Positions 16,699-24,444 of a DNA stretch of 37,400 nt are shown in pieces (positions within the stretch are counted from its first letter, which is position 1; each line of letters begins with the position of its first letter). Source of the DNA: CBETVX01 sp965539935 (GTDB lineage Bacteria > Bacillota > Clostridia > Peptostreptococcales > Caminicellaceae). The notes beneath the pieces were generated by a model, which saw only the letters and a list, made by a program, of their open reading frames with translations, was not told the origin of the DNA and searched no databases. Location: contig CBETVX010000029.1 in assembly GCA_965539935.1 (NCBI GenBank), forward strand, positions 1 to 37,400, read 5' to 3'. The position numbers and the translations under genes were made by a program.

Positions 16699-17712
16699 AT
16701 GTTTGATAAAAACTATAAAATAGCTGATAAAAAAATTTGGCAGGGTAGAATTGATAGTGAAGATAATTATGATGCCTTTAGATGGCACCAATGGATAGAA
16801 TTAATAGATTTAAATAATGAGAATTTAGAACCTTTTAATGGAAAACTAGGATTTGCATTTATAGGATTTTGCTGTGACGAAGGTGTTAGACTAAATAAGG
16901 GGAGAGTAGGTGCTGCAAAGGGACCAAGAAGTATACGTAGAGAGCTATCTAATCTTCCTTGCAGATTTGACAGAAAGGTCAAAATATTTGATATGGGAGA
17001 TATATACTGTGAAGATTGCAGTTTAGAAGAAAGTCAGAAAACATTATCAAAGGCAGTTGAAAGAATTTTAAGTCTAAATCTATTTCCCATAGTATTAGGG
17101 GGAGGTCACGAAATTGCTTTTGGGCATTATAATGGAATTCTAAATTATTTAAATAATAAAAAAGAAAAGTCAAATATAGGTATAATTAATTTTGATGCCC
17201 ATTTTGACCTTAGACCCTATCCAAATGGTGGCACTTCAGGGACGATGTTTAGACAGATTGCAGATATTTGTAAAGAAAAGAACTTAAAATATTCATATCT
17301 ATGTTTAGGTATTCAAAAGCATAGTAATACCATAGATTTATTTAAAACAGCAGATATATTAGGAGCAGAGTATATATTAGCTAAGGATATTTTAGCCAGT
17401 GAAGATTTTAGTATACTTGAAAAGATATATGATTTTATAAAAAAACAAGATCATATTTATGTAACAATATGTTCTGATGTATTTTCTTCTGCCTTTGCCC
17501 CAGGGGTAAGTGCAGCACAACCCTTAGGGTTAGACCCTGAAAAAGTACTTAAGATTTTAAAATATATTATTAGGTCCAATAAAGTGATTAGCTTTGATAT
17601 AGCAGAAGTTTCACCTAGATTTGACCAAGATAATATAACGGCAAACTTGGCAAAGGTATTGATTTTTTCTATAATTAATACCCTCTGCGAAATGTATGAT
17701 TTGTCCCTTTAG
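16699..17712 (+). CDS. hutG: Formimidoylglutamase-like ureohydrolase
   Basis: A 337-residue protein of the arginase/agmatinase superfamily, most like HutG, which hydrolyses N-formimidoyl-glutamate to glutamate and formamide in histidine breakdown. Manganese-site motifs are GGGHE (His137, Glu138) and NFDAHFD (Asp166, His168, Asp170). The third motif, usually Asp-x-Asp, reads ICSDVFSSAFAPGVSA: Asp260 is kept but the first aspartate is Cys258. APGVSA favours HutG over arginase or agmatinase. No other hut gene is nearby. The start is supported by GGGGGAGG seven bases upstream. The stop lies in the terminator hairpin. Activity with the Cys substitution is uncertain; it may be a subfamily trait. 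Confidence 0.75.
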   Translation: MFDKNYKIADKKIWQGRIDSEDNYDAFRWHQWIELIDLNNENLEPFNGKLGFAFIGFCCDEGVRLNKGRVGAAKGPRSIRRELSNLPCRFDRKVKIFDMGDIYCEDCSLEESQKTLSKAVERILSLNLFPIVLGGGHEIAFGHYNGILNYLNNKKEKSNIGIINFDAHFDLRPYPNGGTSGTMFRQIADICKEKNLKYSYLCLGIQKHSNTIDLFKTADILGAEYILAKDILASEDFSILEKIYDFIKKQDHIYVTICSDVFSSAFAPGVSAAQPLGLDPEKVLKILKYIIRSNKVISFDIAEVSPRFDQDNITANLAKVLIFSIINTLCEMYDLSL

Positions 17713-17728
17713 ATAAGGGTCTTTTTTT
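17705..17728 (+). terminator. Short terminator overlapping the hutG stop
   Basis: CCCTT (17705-17709) pairs with AAGGG (17715-17719), followed by TC and seven Ts. The stem is only five pairs and includes the last codons of hutG. Confidence 0.5.
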
Positions 17729-17817
17729 ATAATATAAAGGAAAATTCAGACTAATTATTATGATTGAAAATAAATATTTATTACATATATTTGTAAAGTT
17801 TCCTGTAAGACGTTTTT

Positions 17818-18642
17818 CTATAATCCTTTAAAAAATCGAAGGAAGAATATTAAAACCAGTGCTTTCTTTTTACTACTATTTATTTTAAAGAAAGACATAA
17901 ATAGATTTTTATTTAAATTCGATGATTTTTCATAATTCTCTGAGACAACTTCCATATCATTATTTTGATAACGGTTTTCTTTATCTGAGTCTTCTAATAC
18001 TTCTTCAACTTTTTTCAAACCATGCTGTAGTAAACCTTCATTTTCTAAGGTGGATTCGGTATAAGAAAAAACTAAATCTAATGGATTAATTATTAACTTT
18101 TGCTCCTGTAATATGTCCAATTTTATAAATAAATTAAGAACATCTATCAGAGTGTTTGAGTCAAAACTTTTATTATCTGAATTTATATTATTTACGAGAA
18201 AGATATGGTCTATTATTTTAGAACAAATTGGTTCGCAATAGATTCTATATTCGTTACTACAAATATTATTTAAGCCAAGTTCACCTAATCCTAGTTTCGT
18301 ATCAATTTCAAAGGGAATATGGACAACAAAAAATTTCAAATTACTTATACAAGGTTCTGAATAAGATTTATCATCTTTTTGAGAATAGTAGATTGTTTTT
18401 CTGATTTTGCCTTTTATATTTAATTTATCCACCTGTTTAATTACGTGGGCTGTATCAATAATTAATTTATTTTTTACTGACTCGATTTGACCAATATCAT
18501 CCATTAGTTTAATTGTGCAATTAATTGTAAAATTTAAGTTTGACCTAGTAAGTATAATTGGCACCTTAGTAATAACCTTGTCCTTTATTCCTTTGATTTT
18601 CATAGGGGTGCTATTATAAGTCTTTATATTCTTTTTGATCAC
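17818..18642 (-). CDS. Divergent SPOCS/CsxC-like protein, third paralogue, odd start
   Basis: About 274 residues. The N-terminal half is a degraded copy of the two neighbours upstream: IKGIKDKVITKVPIILTRSNLNF matches IKGIDKKVIAKIPVVLAEFNVQF, IESVKNKLIID matches the ALEIK-linked strand, and YCEPICSKIIDH matches YCELVSSRIIQY. The Cys-rich N-terminus of the others is missing. The last 80 residues are Lys/Asn-rich with a basic hydrophobic tail and have no counterpart in the neighbours. The SD region (AAGGAGTGAT) is shared with the first paralogue, but the ATG expected seven bases later reads AAA. I give GTG 18642, which overlaps the SD; GTG 18666 or ATG 18603 are alternatives. It may be a decaying copy. 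Confidence 0.55.
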   Translation of the reverse strand: MIKKNIKTYNSTPMKIKGIKDKVITKVPIILTRSNLNFTINCTIKLMDDIGQIESVKNKLIIDTAHVIKQVDKLNIKGKIRKTIYYSQKDDKSYSEPCISNLKFFVVHIPFEIDTKLGLGELGLNNICSNEYRIYCEPICSKIIDHIFLVNNINSDNKSFDSNTLIDVLNLFIKLDILQEQKLIINPLDLVFSYTESTLENEGLLQHGLKKVEEVLEDSDKENRYQNNDMEVVSENYEKSSNLNKNLFMSFFKINSSKKKALVLIFFLRFFKGL

Positions 18643-18699
18643 TCCTTCCTTAATCAATAAAATCACAACCCTTCTTATCTTTAGACATATGTAGTTTAA

Positions 18700-18729
18700 A
18701 TAGGGTACCTAAGGTTTTAGATACCCTAT
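18700..18729 (-). terminator. Hairpin between second and third spore-protein genes
   Basis: Thirteen-base arms (18700-18712 and 18717-18729) pair with a single imperfect position, which is a U-G wobble in the minus-strand RNA but a C-A mismatch on the plus strand. That favours function in the minus transcript. The U-run after it is weak, so it may reduce rather than stop read-through. Confidence 0.5.
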
Positions 18730-18758
18730 CTGTGTAAATAATGCATTGATTAGTTACC

Positions 18759-19562
18759 CTATGTCAAATTCAAACCAACTTGTCGGTCTTGTAATACTTT
18801 AACTACTACATTAATAACCATTCTACTCATAAATTCTTTGAATTTTCGTTCTTCGAATGGAGCACCAGGTATAATACCTCTTTGACGGTTTAGATATTCA
18901 TTATATTCTATGATTCTGCTACGTATAAGTTTACAATAGGGTAAGTTATTATAATGCTCTGTACTAACTTGATTATATTCTGATAAATCGGCTGACAGCA
19001 ACTTATCCTTCTCAGGGAAGTAAGGTGGAAGTTCCTCTCTTTTAAAGAATTCAAATTCTGTTGAAGTTGTTGGTATTATTCTTTCAGGGGGTACTACAAA
19101 TGATATAGGTGTTGTGGACTCAAAGGGTACATCCACAGTACAGTGTTGTAAATCTCCACATATGCCTTCGTGGGTTTTACACATTCCAGGTGCTGTATAG
19201 TCAATTTTCTTGCGAACAAAGCCCCTAATAAATAGCATTAATTCCATATCGTTTGTTGGACAATTAATAGCAGGTGCTTGCATTAACATACATTGGACTA
19301 TTTTAAGTTTATTCTTTACTGATTGAATTTCTAAAGCATCATAAGGAAGCTTAATTTTTGAAGCAACCTGGATTTGAATATTTCTTTGAGCTAATACTAC
19401 TGGAGTATCAACTACAAAGGGAGTAAAATCATTGGGGTTTAGTCCAGATGGTGTAATGGCTTCACTTTCACAAGATGGTAATGTGTCACTATCTACATCC
19501 ACACAATGATGGCAATGAGAGTGTTTTGATAAATCACTAACTCTTTTAACATCTTCTGACAT
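18759..19562 (-). CDS. SPOCS/CsxC-like spore surface protein, second paralogue
   Basis: A 267-residue protein without signal peptide or membrane segment. The N-terminus is rich in His and Cys (HSHCHHCVDVDSDTLPSC), followed by the repeated beta-type pattern TPFVVDTPVVLAQRNIQIQV, ALEIQSVKNKLKIVQCMLMQ, LFIRGFVRKKIDY and CTVDVPFEST. This pattern is that of SPOCS (DUF3794) domains in clostridial spore coat and exosporium proteins such as CsxC. The second half (EFEFFKREELPPYFPEKDKLL through SRIIEYNEYLNRQ) is nearly the same in the first paralogue. A good SD (AAAGGAG) lies seven bases before ATG 19562. A structural role in the spore surface is inferred from the family; Cys and His may give cross-links or metal binding. 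Confidence 0.7.
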   Translation of the reverse strand: MSEDVKRVSDLSKHSHCHHCVDVDSDTLPSCESEAITPSGLNPNDFTPFVVDTPVVLAQRNIQIQVASKIKLPYDALEIQSVKNKLKIVQCMLMQAPAINCPTNDMELMLFIRGFVRKKIDYTAPGMCKTHEGICGDLQHCTVDVPFESTTPISFVVPPERIIPTTSTEFEFFKREELPPYFPEKDKLLSADLSEYNQVSTEHYNNLPYCKLIRSRIIEYNEYLNRQRGIIPGAPFEERKFKEFMSRMVINVVVKVLQDRQVGLNLT

Positions 19563-19678
19563 ATAATAACTCCTTTCTACAATTTGTTTTGGAACAAGGG
19601 TATTGTCCCTTTTTCCTAATACATATTATGAGAAAGGACAAAGTTGGTGCATAAAATAAATTTTTTTTGGTATTTATA

Positions 19679-20434
19679 TTAGCAGATACCAGGATCTATT
19701 TCAACATTACGATTTTGTAGAATTCTAATAACAGTATTTATAACCATTTTTTCTTCAATTTTTCTGAATACATGTTCTTCAAGGGGACCATCATTAACTA
19801 ATTGTCTATCTAGATATTCATCATATTGGATTATTCTACTACTTACAAGCTCACAGTAAGGCAGTTCATTATAGTATTCGGTGCTAACTTGATTATATTC
19901 AGATAAATCACCTGATAATAATTTATCCTTTTCAGCAAAGCCCATAGGCAGTTCTTTTCTTCTAAAGAATTCAAATTCCTGAGAAGTATTTGGCATTATT
20001 TCTTCAGGGCAAAATCCATTGAATTCTACAGGTGTAGTGCATTCAAAGGGTATATCTACAGTACAATGGTTAAGTTTTCCACATACACCTTCGTTATTTG
20101 AATGATAATTAACAGTTGAGTAGTCAATATTTTTGCGAACAAAGCCCTTTATAAAAAGCATATTAGAATCTTGAATTAGCAAACATTGTGTAATCTTAAG
20201 ATTATTTTTGATGTTTTTTATCTCCAATGCCCTTTCTGGTAGTGTAACGTGAGCTGAAACATTGAACTGAACATTGAATTCAGCCAATACTACAGGTATT
20301 TTAGCAATTACTTTCTTATCTATACCCTTTATATCAACTGGAGTATTTGTACAGGATTCAACTGTGCCTCCAGTAACTTCTACACAGCTTCTACAAGAAG
20401 CGGTTTCATTTGGCTTTGAAAAGTTTTCTCCCAT
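19679..20434 (-). CDS. SPOCS/CsxC-like spore surface protein, first paralogue
   Basis: A 251-residue soluble protein and tandem paralogue of the gene that follows on the minus strand. The N-terminal segment has the cysteines of ASCRSCVEVTGGTVESC, then KVIAKIPVVLAEFNVQFNV, ALEIKNIKNNLKITQCLLIQ, LFIKGFVRKNIDY and HCTVDIPFECTTPVEF, the SPOCS-like strand series. The C-terminal half ends with a helical MVINTVIRILQNRNV. The SD AAAGGAG lies seven bases before ATG 20434. It heads the three-gene minus-strand cluster. SPOCS domains also occur in SipL, but that protein carries a LysM domain, which is missing here. Confidence 0.7.
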   Translation of the reverse strand: MGENFSKPNETASCRSCVEVTGGTVESCTNTPVDIKGIDKKVIAKIPVVLAEFNVQFNVSAHVTLPERALEIKNIKNNLKITQCLLIQDSNMLFIKGFVRKNIDYSTVNYHSNNEGVCGKLNHCTVDIPFECTTPVEFNGFCPEEIMPNTSQEFEFFRRKELPMGFAEKDKLLSGDLSEYNQVSTEYYNELPYCELVSSRIIQYDEYLDRQLVNDGPLEEHVFRKIEEKMVINTVIRILQNRNVEIDPGIC

Positions 20435-20480
20435 TAAATCACTCCTTTAATTTTTTAGATGGGATAACTGTCTTTCACTA

Positions 20481-20489
20481 TATAATATG
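20481..20489 (-). promoter_or_regulatory. Possible sporulation-type -10 element for the spore-protein cluster
   Basis: On the minus strand CATATTATA (20489-20481) fits the mother-cell sigma-K -10 pattern CATANNNTA and partly that of sigma-E. It lies about 47 bases before the first paralogue. I do not see a convincing matching -35 AC at the right spacing, so this is weak. Confidence 0.3.
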
Positions 20490-20529
20490 GAGGAGGATAA
20501 GATTCGGGAATACTTTTTTAAAAAAAACT

Positions 20530-20585
20530 AGGATCTTTATAAATCTCAATCATAAGAATTAGATCCCATTTTTATACTTTTTTAT
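20530..20585. other. Imperfect hairpin in the 297-base gap before the YgiQ gene
   Basis: GGATCT (20531-20536) can pair with AGATCC (20561-20566), and a T-rich run follows. The gap 20435-20731 holds this hairpin, the spore-gene promoter candidate and the YgiQ promoter candidate; I see no gene in it. With no plus-strand gene closer than hutG upstream, the hairpin's role as a terminator is unclear. Confidence 0.35.
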
Positions 20586-20661
20586 ATAATTTTAGTATAA
20601 AATAGAAAAAAGATAATTTGTATAGTGGATATTAAAAATAAGAAAATTAACTAAAACTATA

Positions 20662-20690
20662 TTTACAACATTCAAACTCTATAATAATAT
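20662..20690 (+). promoter_or_regulatory. Possible promoter of the YgiQ-family gene
   Basis: TTTACA (20662-20667), a 17-base spacer and TAATAT (20685-20690), giving a leader of about 35 bases. Confidence 0.4.
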
Positions 20691-20731
20691 CTATATTATA
20701 CTTTTAAATAATTAAAAAAAGGATGAATAAA

Positions 20732-22531
20732 ATGCATGATTTTTTGCCTATAAATAAAAATGATATGAAAAAAAGAGGTTGGGATGAACTAGATTTTATA
20801 GTTGTTTCTGGAGATGCCTATGTAGATCACCCTTCCTTTGGAGTAGCTATTATAAGTAGAGTACTTGAAAGCCGAGGGTATAAAGTAGGTATTATAGCAC
20901 AACCTTCATGGAAAGATACAAAGGATTTTAAGAAGCTTGGAAAACCTAAGTTTGGATTTTTAATAACCAGTGGAAATATAGATTCTATGGTAAACCACTA
21001 CACTGTTGCAAAAAGAAGAAGAAAAAATGACTTATATTCGCCAGGAGGAAGGGCTGGATTTAGACCAGATAGGGCAGTTATTGTATATAGTAATAGAGTA
21101 AGGGAAGCCTTCGGAGATGTCCCCATTATATTAGGAGGTATTGAAGCTAGTTTAAGAAGATTTGCCCATTATGATTATTGGGATAATAAAGTTCGAAGGT
21201 CGATTTTACTGGATTCTAGGGCTGACCTTATAGTATATGGTATGGGTGAAAAACAAATAGTTCAGATAGCTGAAGCTTTAGAAAGCGGATTGCCTATTGA
21301 AGAGATTACCTTTATAGATGGTACAGTTTATAAGACTAAGGATATAAATAGACCATATGAACCTGAGATACTACCATCCTATGAAGAAATAATTAGTTCT
21401 AAAAAGAAATATGCTGAAAGTTTTATGATCCAATATAACAATATGGATTCAGTATATGGCGTTCCCTTGGTTGAACCCTATGAGAACAATTATTATGTAG
21501 TTCAAAATCCTCCCCAAGAACCTATAAAACAGATAGATTTAGACGATATATATGACCTGCCTTATATGAGAACATATCATCCCATATATGAAAAACAGGG
21601 AGGAATTCCTGCAATAAAGGAAGTAAAATTTAGCATCATTAGTAATAGGGGATGTTTTGGGAGCTGTAGTTTTTGTGCGTTATCCTTCCATCAGGGAAGA
21701 ATAGTTCAAGCTAGAAGTCATGAGTCAATTGTAAATGAAGCAGAAAAAATAATTGATGAAGAGGATTTTAAAGGCTATATACATGATGTTGGAGGGCCAA
21801 CTGCTAACTTTAGACATAGGGCATGTAAAAAGCAAGAAAAACATGGAGTGTGTAAAGATAAACAGTGTTTATTTCCAAATCCCTGTAATCAGCTTAAAAT
21901 AGATCACAAAGATTATTTAAATTTACTGAGGAAGCTGAGAAAGTTATCAAATGTAAAAAAAGTATTTATACGTTCAGGAATACGATATGATTATCTCATG
22001 GCCGATAAAGATGATACTTTTTTTAAAGAGCTTTGTGAGTATCATATAAGTGGTCAACTAAAGGTTGCTCCAGAACATATTTCTCCAAATGTTCTTGAAA
22101 AAATGGGGAAACCTAAAAGAGAGGTTTATGAGAAATTTATAAAAAAATATAAAAAAATTAATAAAGAGTTAGGCATGAACCAGTTTGTAGTACCTTATCT
22201 CATGTCTTCCCATCCAGGGTCTACTTTAAATGATGCAATTGAACTGGCAGAATATTTGAGGGATATAGGACATAGGCCAGAGCAGGTACAGGATTTTTAT
22301 CCAACTCCAGCTACTCTAGCAACCTGCATGTATTATACTGAACTAGATCCTAGGACTATGGAAAGGGTATATGTTCCAAAATCTCCCCACGAAAAGGCCA
22401 TGCAAAGAGCATTGATTCAGTATACAGTACCTAAAAATTATAACCTTGTTTATGAAGCATTAAAGAAAGCTGGGCGTGATGATTTAATTGGTTATGAAAA
22501 GAAATGTTTAATAAGACCAAGAAAAAATTAG
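20732..22531 (+). CDS. YgiQ family radical SAM protein
   Basis: A 599-residue member of the YgiQ (UPF0313) family. The N-terminal 290 residues show a B12-binding-like domain (VSGDAYVDHPSFGVAIISRVLE, ILGGIEASLRRFAHYDYW). The radical SAM core has the cluster motif Cys308-x3-Cys312-x2-Cys315 (CFGSCSFC), and a further Cys-rich stretch follows near residues 365-387. Biochemical function is not established for the family. ATG 20732 is chosen because the AAAAGG SD abuts an earlier ATG (20723) and is correctly spaced only for 20732. Flanking hairpins make it a single-gene unit. Confidence 0.88.
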   Translation: MHDFLPINKNDMKKRGWDELDFIVVSGDAYVDHPSFGVAIISRVLESRGYKVGIIAQPSWKDTKDFKKLGKPKFGFLITSGNIDSMVNHYTVAKRRRKNDLYSPGGRAGFRPDRAVIVYSNRVREAFGDVPIILGGIEASLRRFAHYDYWDNKVRRSILLDSRADLIVYGMGEKQIVQIAEALESGLPIEEITFIDGTVYKTKDINRPYEPEILPSYEEIISSKKKYAESFMIQYNNMDSVYGVPLVEPYENNYYVVQNPPQEPIKQIDLDDIYDLPYMRTYHPIYEKQGGIPAIKEVKFSIISNRGCFGSCSFCALSFHQGRIVQARSHESIVNEAEKIIDEEDFKGYIHDVGGPTANFRHRACKKQEKHGVCKDKQCLFPNPCNQLKIDHKDYLNLLRKLRKLSNVKKVFIRSGIRYDYLMADKDDTFFKELCEYHISGQLKVAPEHISPNVLEKMGKPKREVYEKFIKKYKKINKELGMNQFVVPYLMSSHPGSTLNDAIELAEYLRDIGHRPEQVQDFYPTPATLATCMYYTELDPRTMERVYVPKSPHEKAMQRALIQYTVPKNYNLVYEALKKAGRDDLIGYEKKCLIRPRKN

Positions 22532-22561
22532 TTGTTAAAATGTTAAATATAGGATATAATG

Positions 22562-22629
22562 ATGAGCGTATGCTCATTTATGTTTATCTATAAAGCTGTA
22601 AATGAATAGTATATTCATTTACAGCTTTA
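22562..22629 (+). terminator. Two successive hairpins after the YgiQ gene
   Basis: The first is ATGAGC/GCTCAT (22562-22577). The second is very strong: 18 paired bases (22591-22608 with 22612-22629) around a three-base loop, without any mismatch. Neither has a clean U-run, so the second could also be an mRNA-stabilising or leader structure for the helicase gene, whose start is 89 bases downstream. Confidence 0.55.
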
Positions 22630-22717
22630 ATCTTATATTTATTTAAAAAAGGTTTATAAAATATGAAAAAGGTAAAAATAAATAATAATAATAAATTAAA
22701 CGTGAAAGGAATATGTT

Positions 22718-24301
22718 ATGGAAACTATTAAATTTGACAAACTTAAAATATCTGAAGAAATTAAAAGAGCCATTGAAGATATGGGGTTTGAAGAAGCAAC
22801 ACCAATACAGACTCAAGCAATTCCATTTGTACTTGAGGGAAAGGATATAGTTGGCCAAGCTCAAACAGGTACAGGTAAAACAGCAGCATTTGGAATACCT
22901 ACTTTAGAAAAAATTGACCCTAAGGATAAAACAGTACAGGCTCTGATTCTTTGTCCAACTAGGGAGCTAGCTATCCAAGTTTCTGAGGAAATACGTAAGC
23001 TGGCAAAATATAAACATGGTATAAAGGTTCTTCCCATATATGGAGGACAGTCTATTGAAAGACAAATTAAATCCATAAAAAAAGGAGTACAGATTATAAT
23101 AGGGACTCCAGGAAGAATAATGGATCATATGAGAAGGAGAACATTAAAACTAGGAGGATTAAAAATAGTTGTATTAGATGAAGCTGATGAAATGCTAAAC
23201 ATGGGCTTTATAGAGGATATAGAAACTATTTTAAAGGATACTCCTAGTGATAGGCAAACTGTTCTATTTTCTGCTACTATGCCAAAGGCCATATTAAAGA
23301 TAGCAAATGATTATCAAAAGGACCCAAGTATTATTAAGGTAAAACACAAAGCCTTGACTGTACCTAAAATTGAACAATACTATTTTGAAATGAAACAGAA
23401 AAATAAATTTGAGATTTTAACAAGATTAATCGATATTTATAATCCCAAACTATCCTTGGTGTTTTGTAACACTAAAAAGAAAGTTGATGAACTAGTGGTA
23501 GAGCTTCAAGGGAGAGGATATTTTGCCGATGGGTTACATGGAGATATGAAGCAAAATCAGAGAGATAGAGTTATGAACAGTTTTAGAAATGGCAATATTG
23601 ATATATTAGTTGCCACTGATGTTGCCGCAAGAGGGATAGATGTAGATGATGTAGAAATGGTATTTAATTATGATGTCCCACAGCATGAGGAGTTTTATGT
23701 ACATAGGATAGGTAGAACAGGTAGAGCAGGTCGTTCAGGAAAGGCCTTTACCTTTGTAGTTGGAAAGGAAATATATAAACTAAAGGATATACAAAGATAT
23801 AGCAATACTAAGATAAGGCGTCATCAAACTCCTTCCATAAGGGATGTAAAAGAAGCGAAGGAAAATGTAATTTTAGAAAGAATAAAGGATATGATTGACA
23901 AAAACGATTTAAGTAAAGAAATAAATATAATTGAGAGGCTATTTGAAGAAGATTATACATCCATAGATATAGCTGGAGCTTTACTTAAAATGGTAATGGG
24001 AAATAGCAAAAGAGATGAAGAAGTTGAAGAACAGTTTGAAAATACAGGTGCTGAACCTGGAATGGTAAGATTATTTATAAATATAGGTAAAAGACATAAA
24101 ATAAGACCAGGGGATATACTTGGTGCTATAGCAGGTGAAACAGGAATGCCTGGTGAATTGGTTGGAGCCATAGATATACATGATAAATATACATTTGTTG
24201 AGGTTCCTAAAGAACATGCTGAGAAAGTACTTAAAGTTATGAATAGTAATAAAATAAAAGGCAAATCTATAAATATAGAACCTGCAAAGGGTAGTAGATA
24301 A
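22718..24301 (+). CDS. DEAD-box ATP-dependent RNA helicase with DbpA-type RNA-binding domain
   Basis: A 527-residue helicase. All core motifs are present: Q motif (ATPIQTQAIP), I (AQTGTGKT), Ia (PTRELA), Ib (TPGR), II (DEAD), III (SAT), then VATDVAARGIDV and HRIGRTGRAGR. After a linker, the last 80 residues (MVRLFINIGKRHKIRPGDILGA to the C-terminus) form the DbpA/YxiN-type RRM. This layout is that of DeaD/CshA-like proteins acting in ribosome assembly, mRNA decay or cold adaptation. SD GAAAGGAA precedes ATG 22718. Single gene, with its own terminator. Confidence 0.92.
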   Translation: METIKFDKLKISEEIKRAIEDMGFEEATPIQTQAIPFVLEGKDIVGQAQTGTGKTAAFGIPTLEKIDPKDKTVQALILCPTRELAIQVSEEIRKLAKYKHGIKVLPIYGGQSIERQIKSIKKGVQIIIGTPGRIMDHMRRRTLKLGGLKIVVLDEADEMLNMGFIEDIETILKDTPSDRQTVLFSATMPKAILKIANDYQKDPSIIKVKHKALTVPKIEQYYFEMKQKNKFEILTRLIDIYNPKLSLVFCNTKKKVDELVVELQGRGYFADGLHGDMKQNQRDRVMNSFRNGNIDILVATDVAARGIDVDDVEMVFNYDVPQHEEFYVHRIGRTGRAGRSGKAFTFVVGKEIYKLKDIQRYSNTKIRRHQTPSIRDVKEAKENVILERIKDMIDKNDLSKEINIIERLFEEDYTSIDIAGALLKMVMGNSKRDEEVEEQFENTGAEPGMVRLFINIGKRHKIRPGDILGAIAGETGMPGELVGAIDIHDKYTFVEVPKEHAEKVLKVMNSNKIKGKSINIEPAKGSR

Positions 24302-24340
24302 TAATATGAGATCAGGATAAACCTGGTCTTTATTATTTCA
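24300..24340 (+). terminator. Intrinsic terminator after the RNA helicase
   Basis: AGATCAGG (24309-24316) pairs with CCTGGTCT (24322-24329) with one wobble, and a T-rich tail follows. Confidence 0.8.
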
Positions 24341-24378
24341 TATAACAAAGTGTTAACATTACATTACATAAAAAGTAA

Positions 24379-24407
24379 TTGCATAAATTTTATATATTAT
24401 GTATGAT
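24379..24407 (+). promoter_or_regulatory. Predicted sigma-A promoter of typA
   Basis: TTGCAT (24379-24384), a 17-base spacer and TATGAT (24402-24407). Start is near 24414, with a leader of about 30 bases. Confidence 0.55.
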
Positions 24408-24444
24408 ATAATAGTTAAAATTTAATTGAAAGCAGGTATTATTT

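Noticed and set aside
20489..20530. SD-like GGAGGAGG followed by a 14-codon frame on the plus strand
   Set aside because: The ATG overlaps the SD itself, and no start codon lies at normal spacing. The bases are better read as part of the minus-strand promoter region of the spore genes.
23953..24348. 131-codon minus-strand open frame over the end of the helicase gene
   Set aside because: Antisense shadow of the helicase RNA-binding domain; no SD or family resemblance. The same applies to those at 25152-25568 and 36629-37039.
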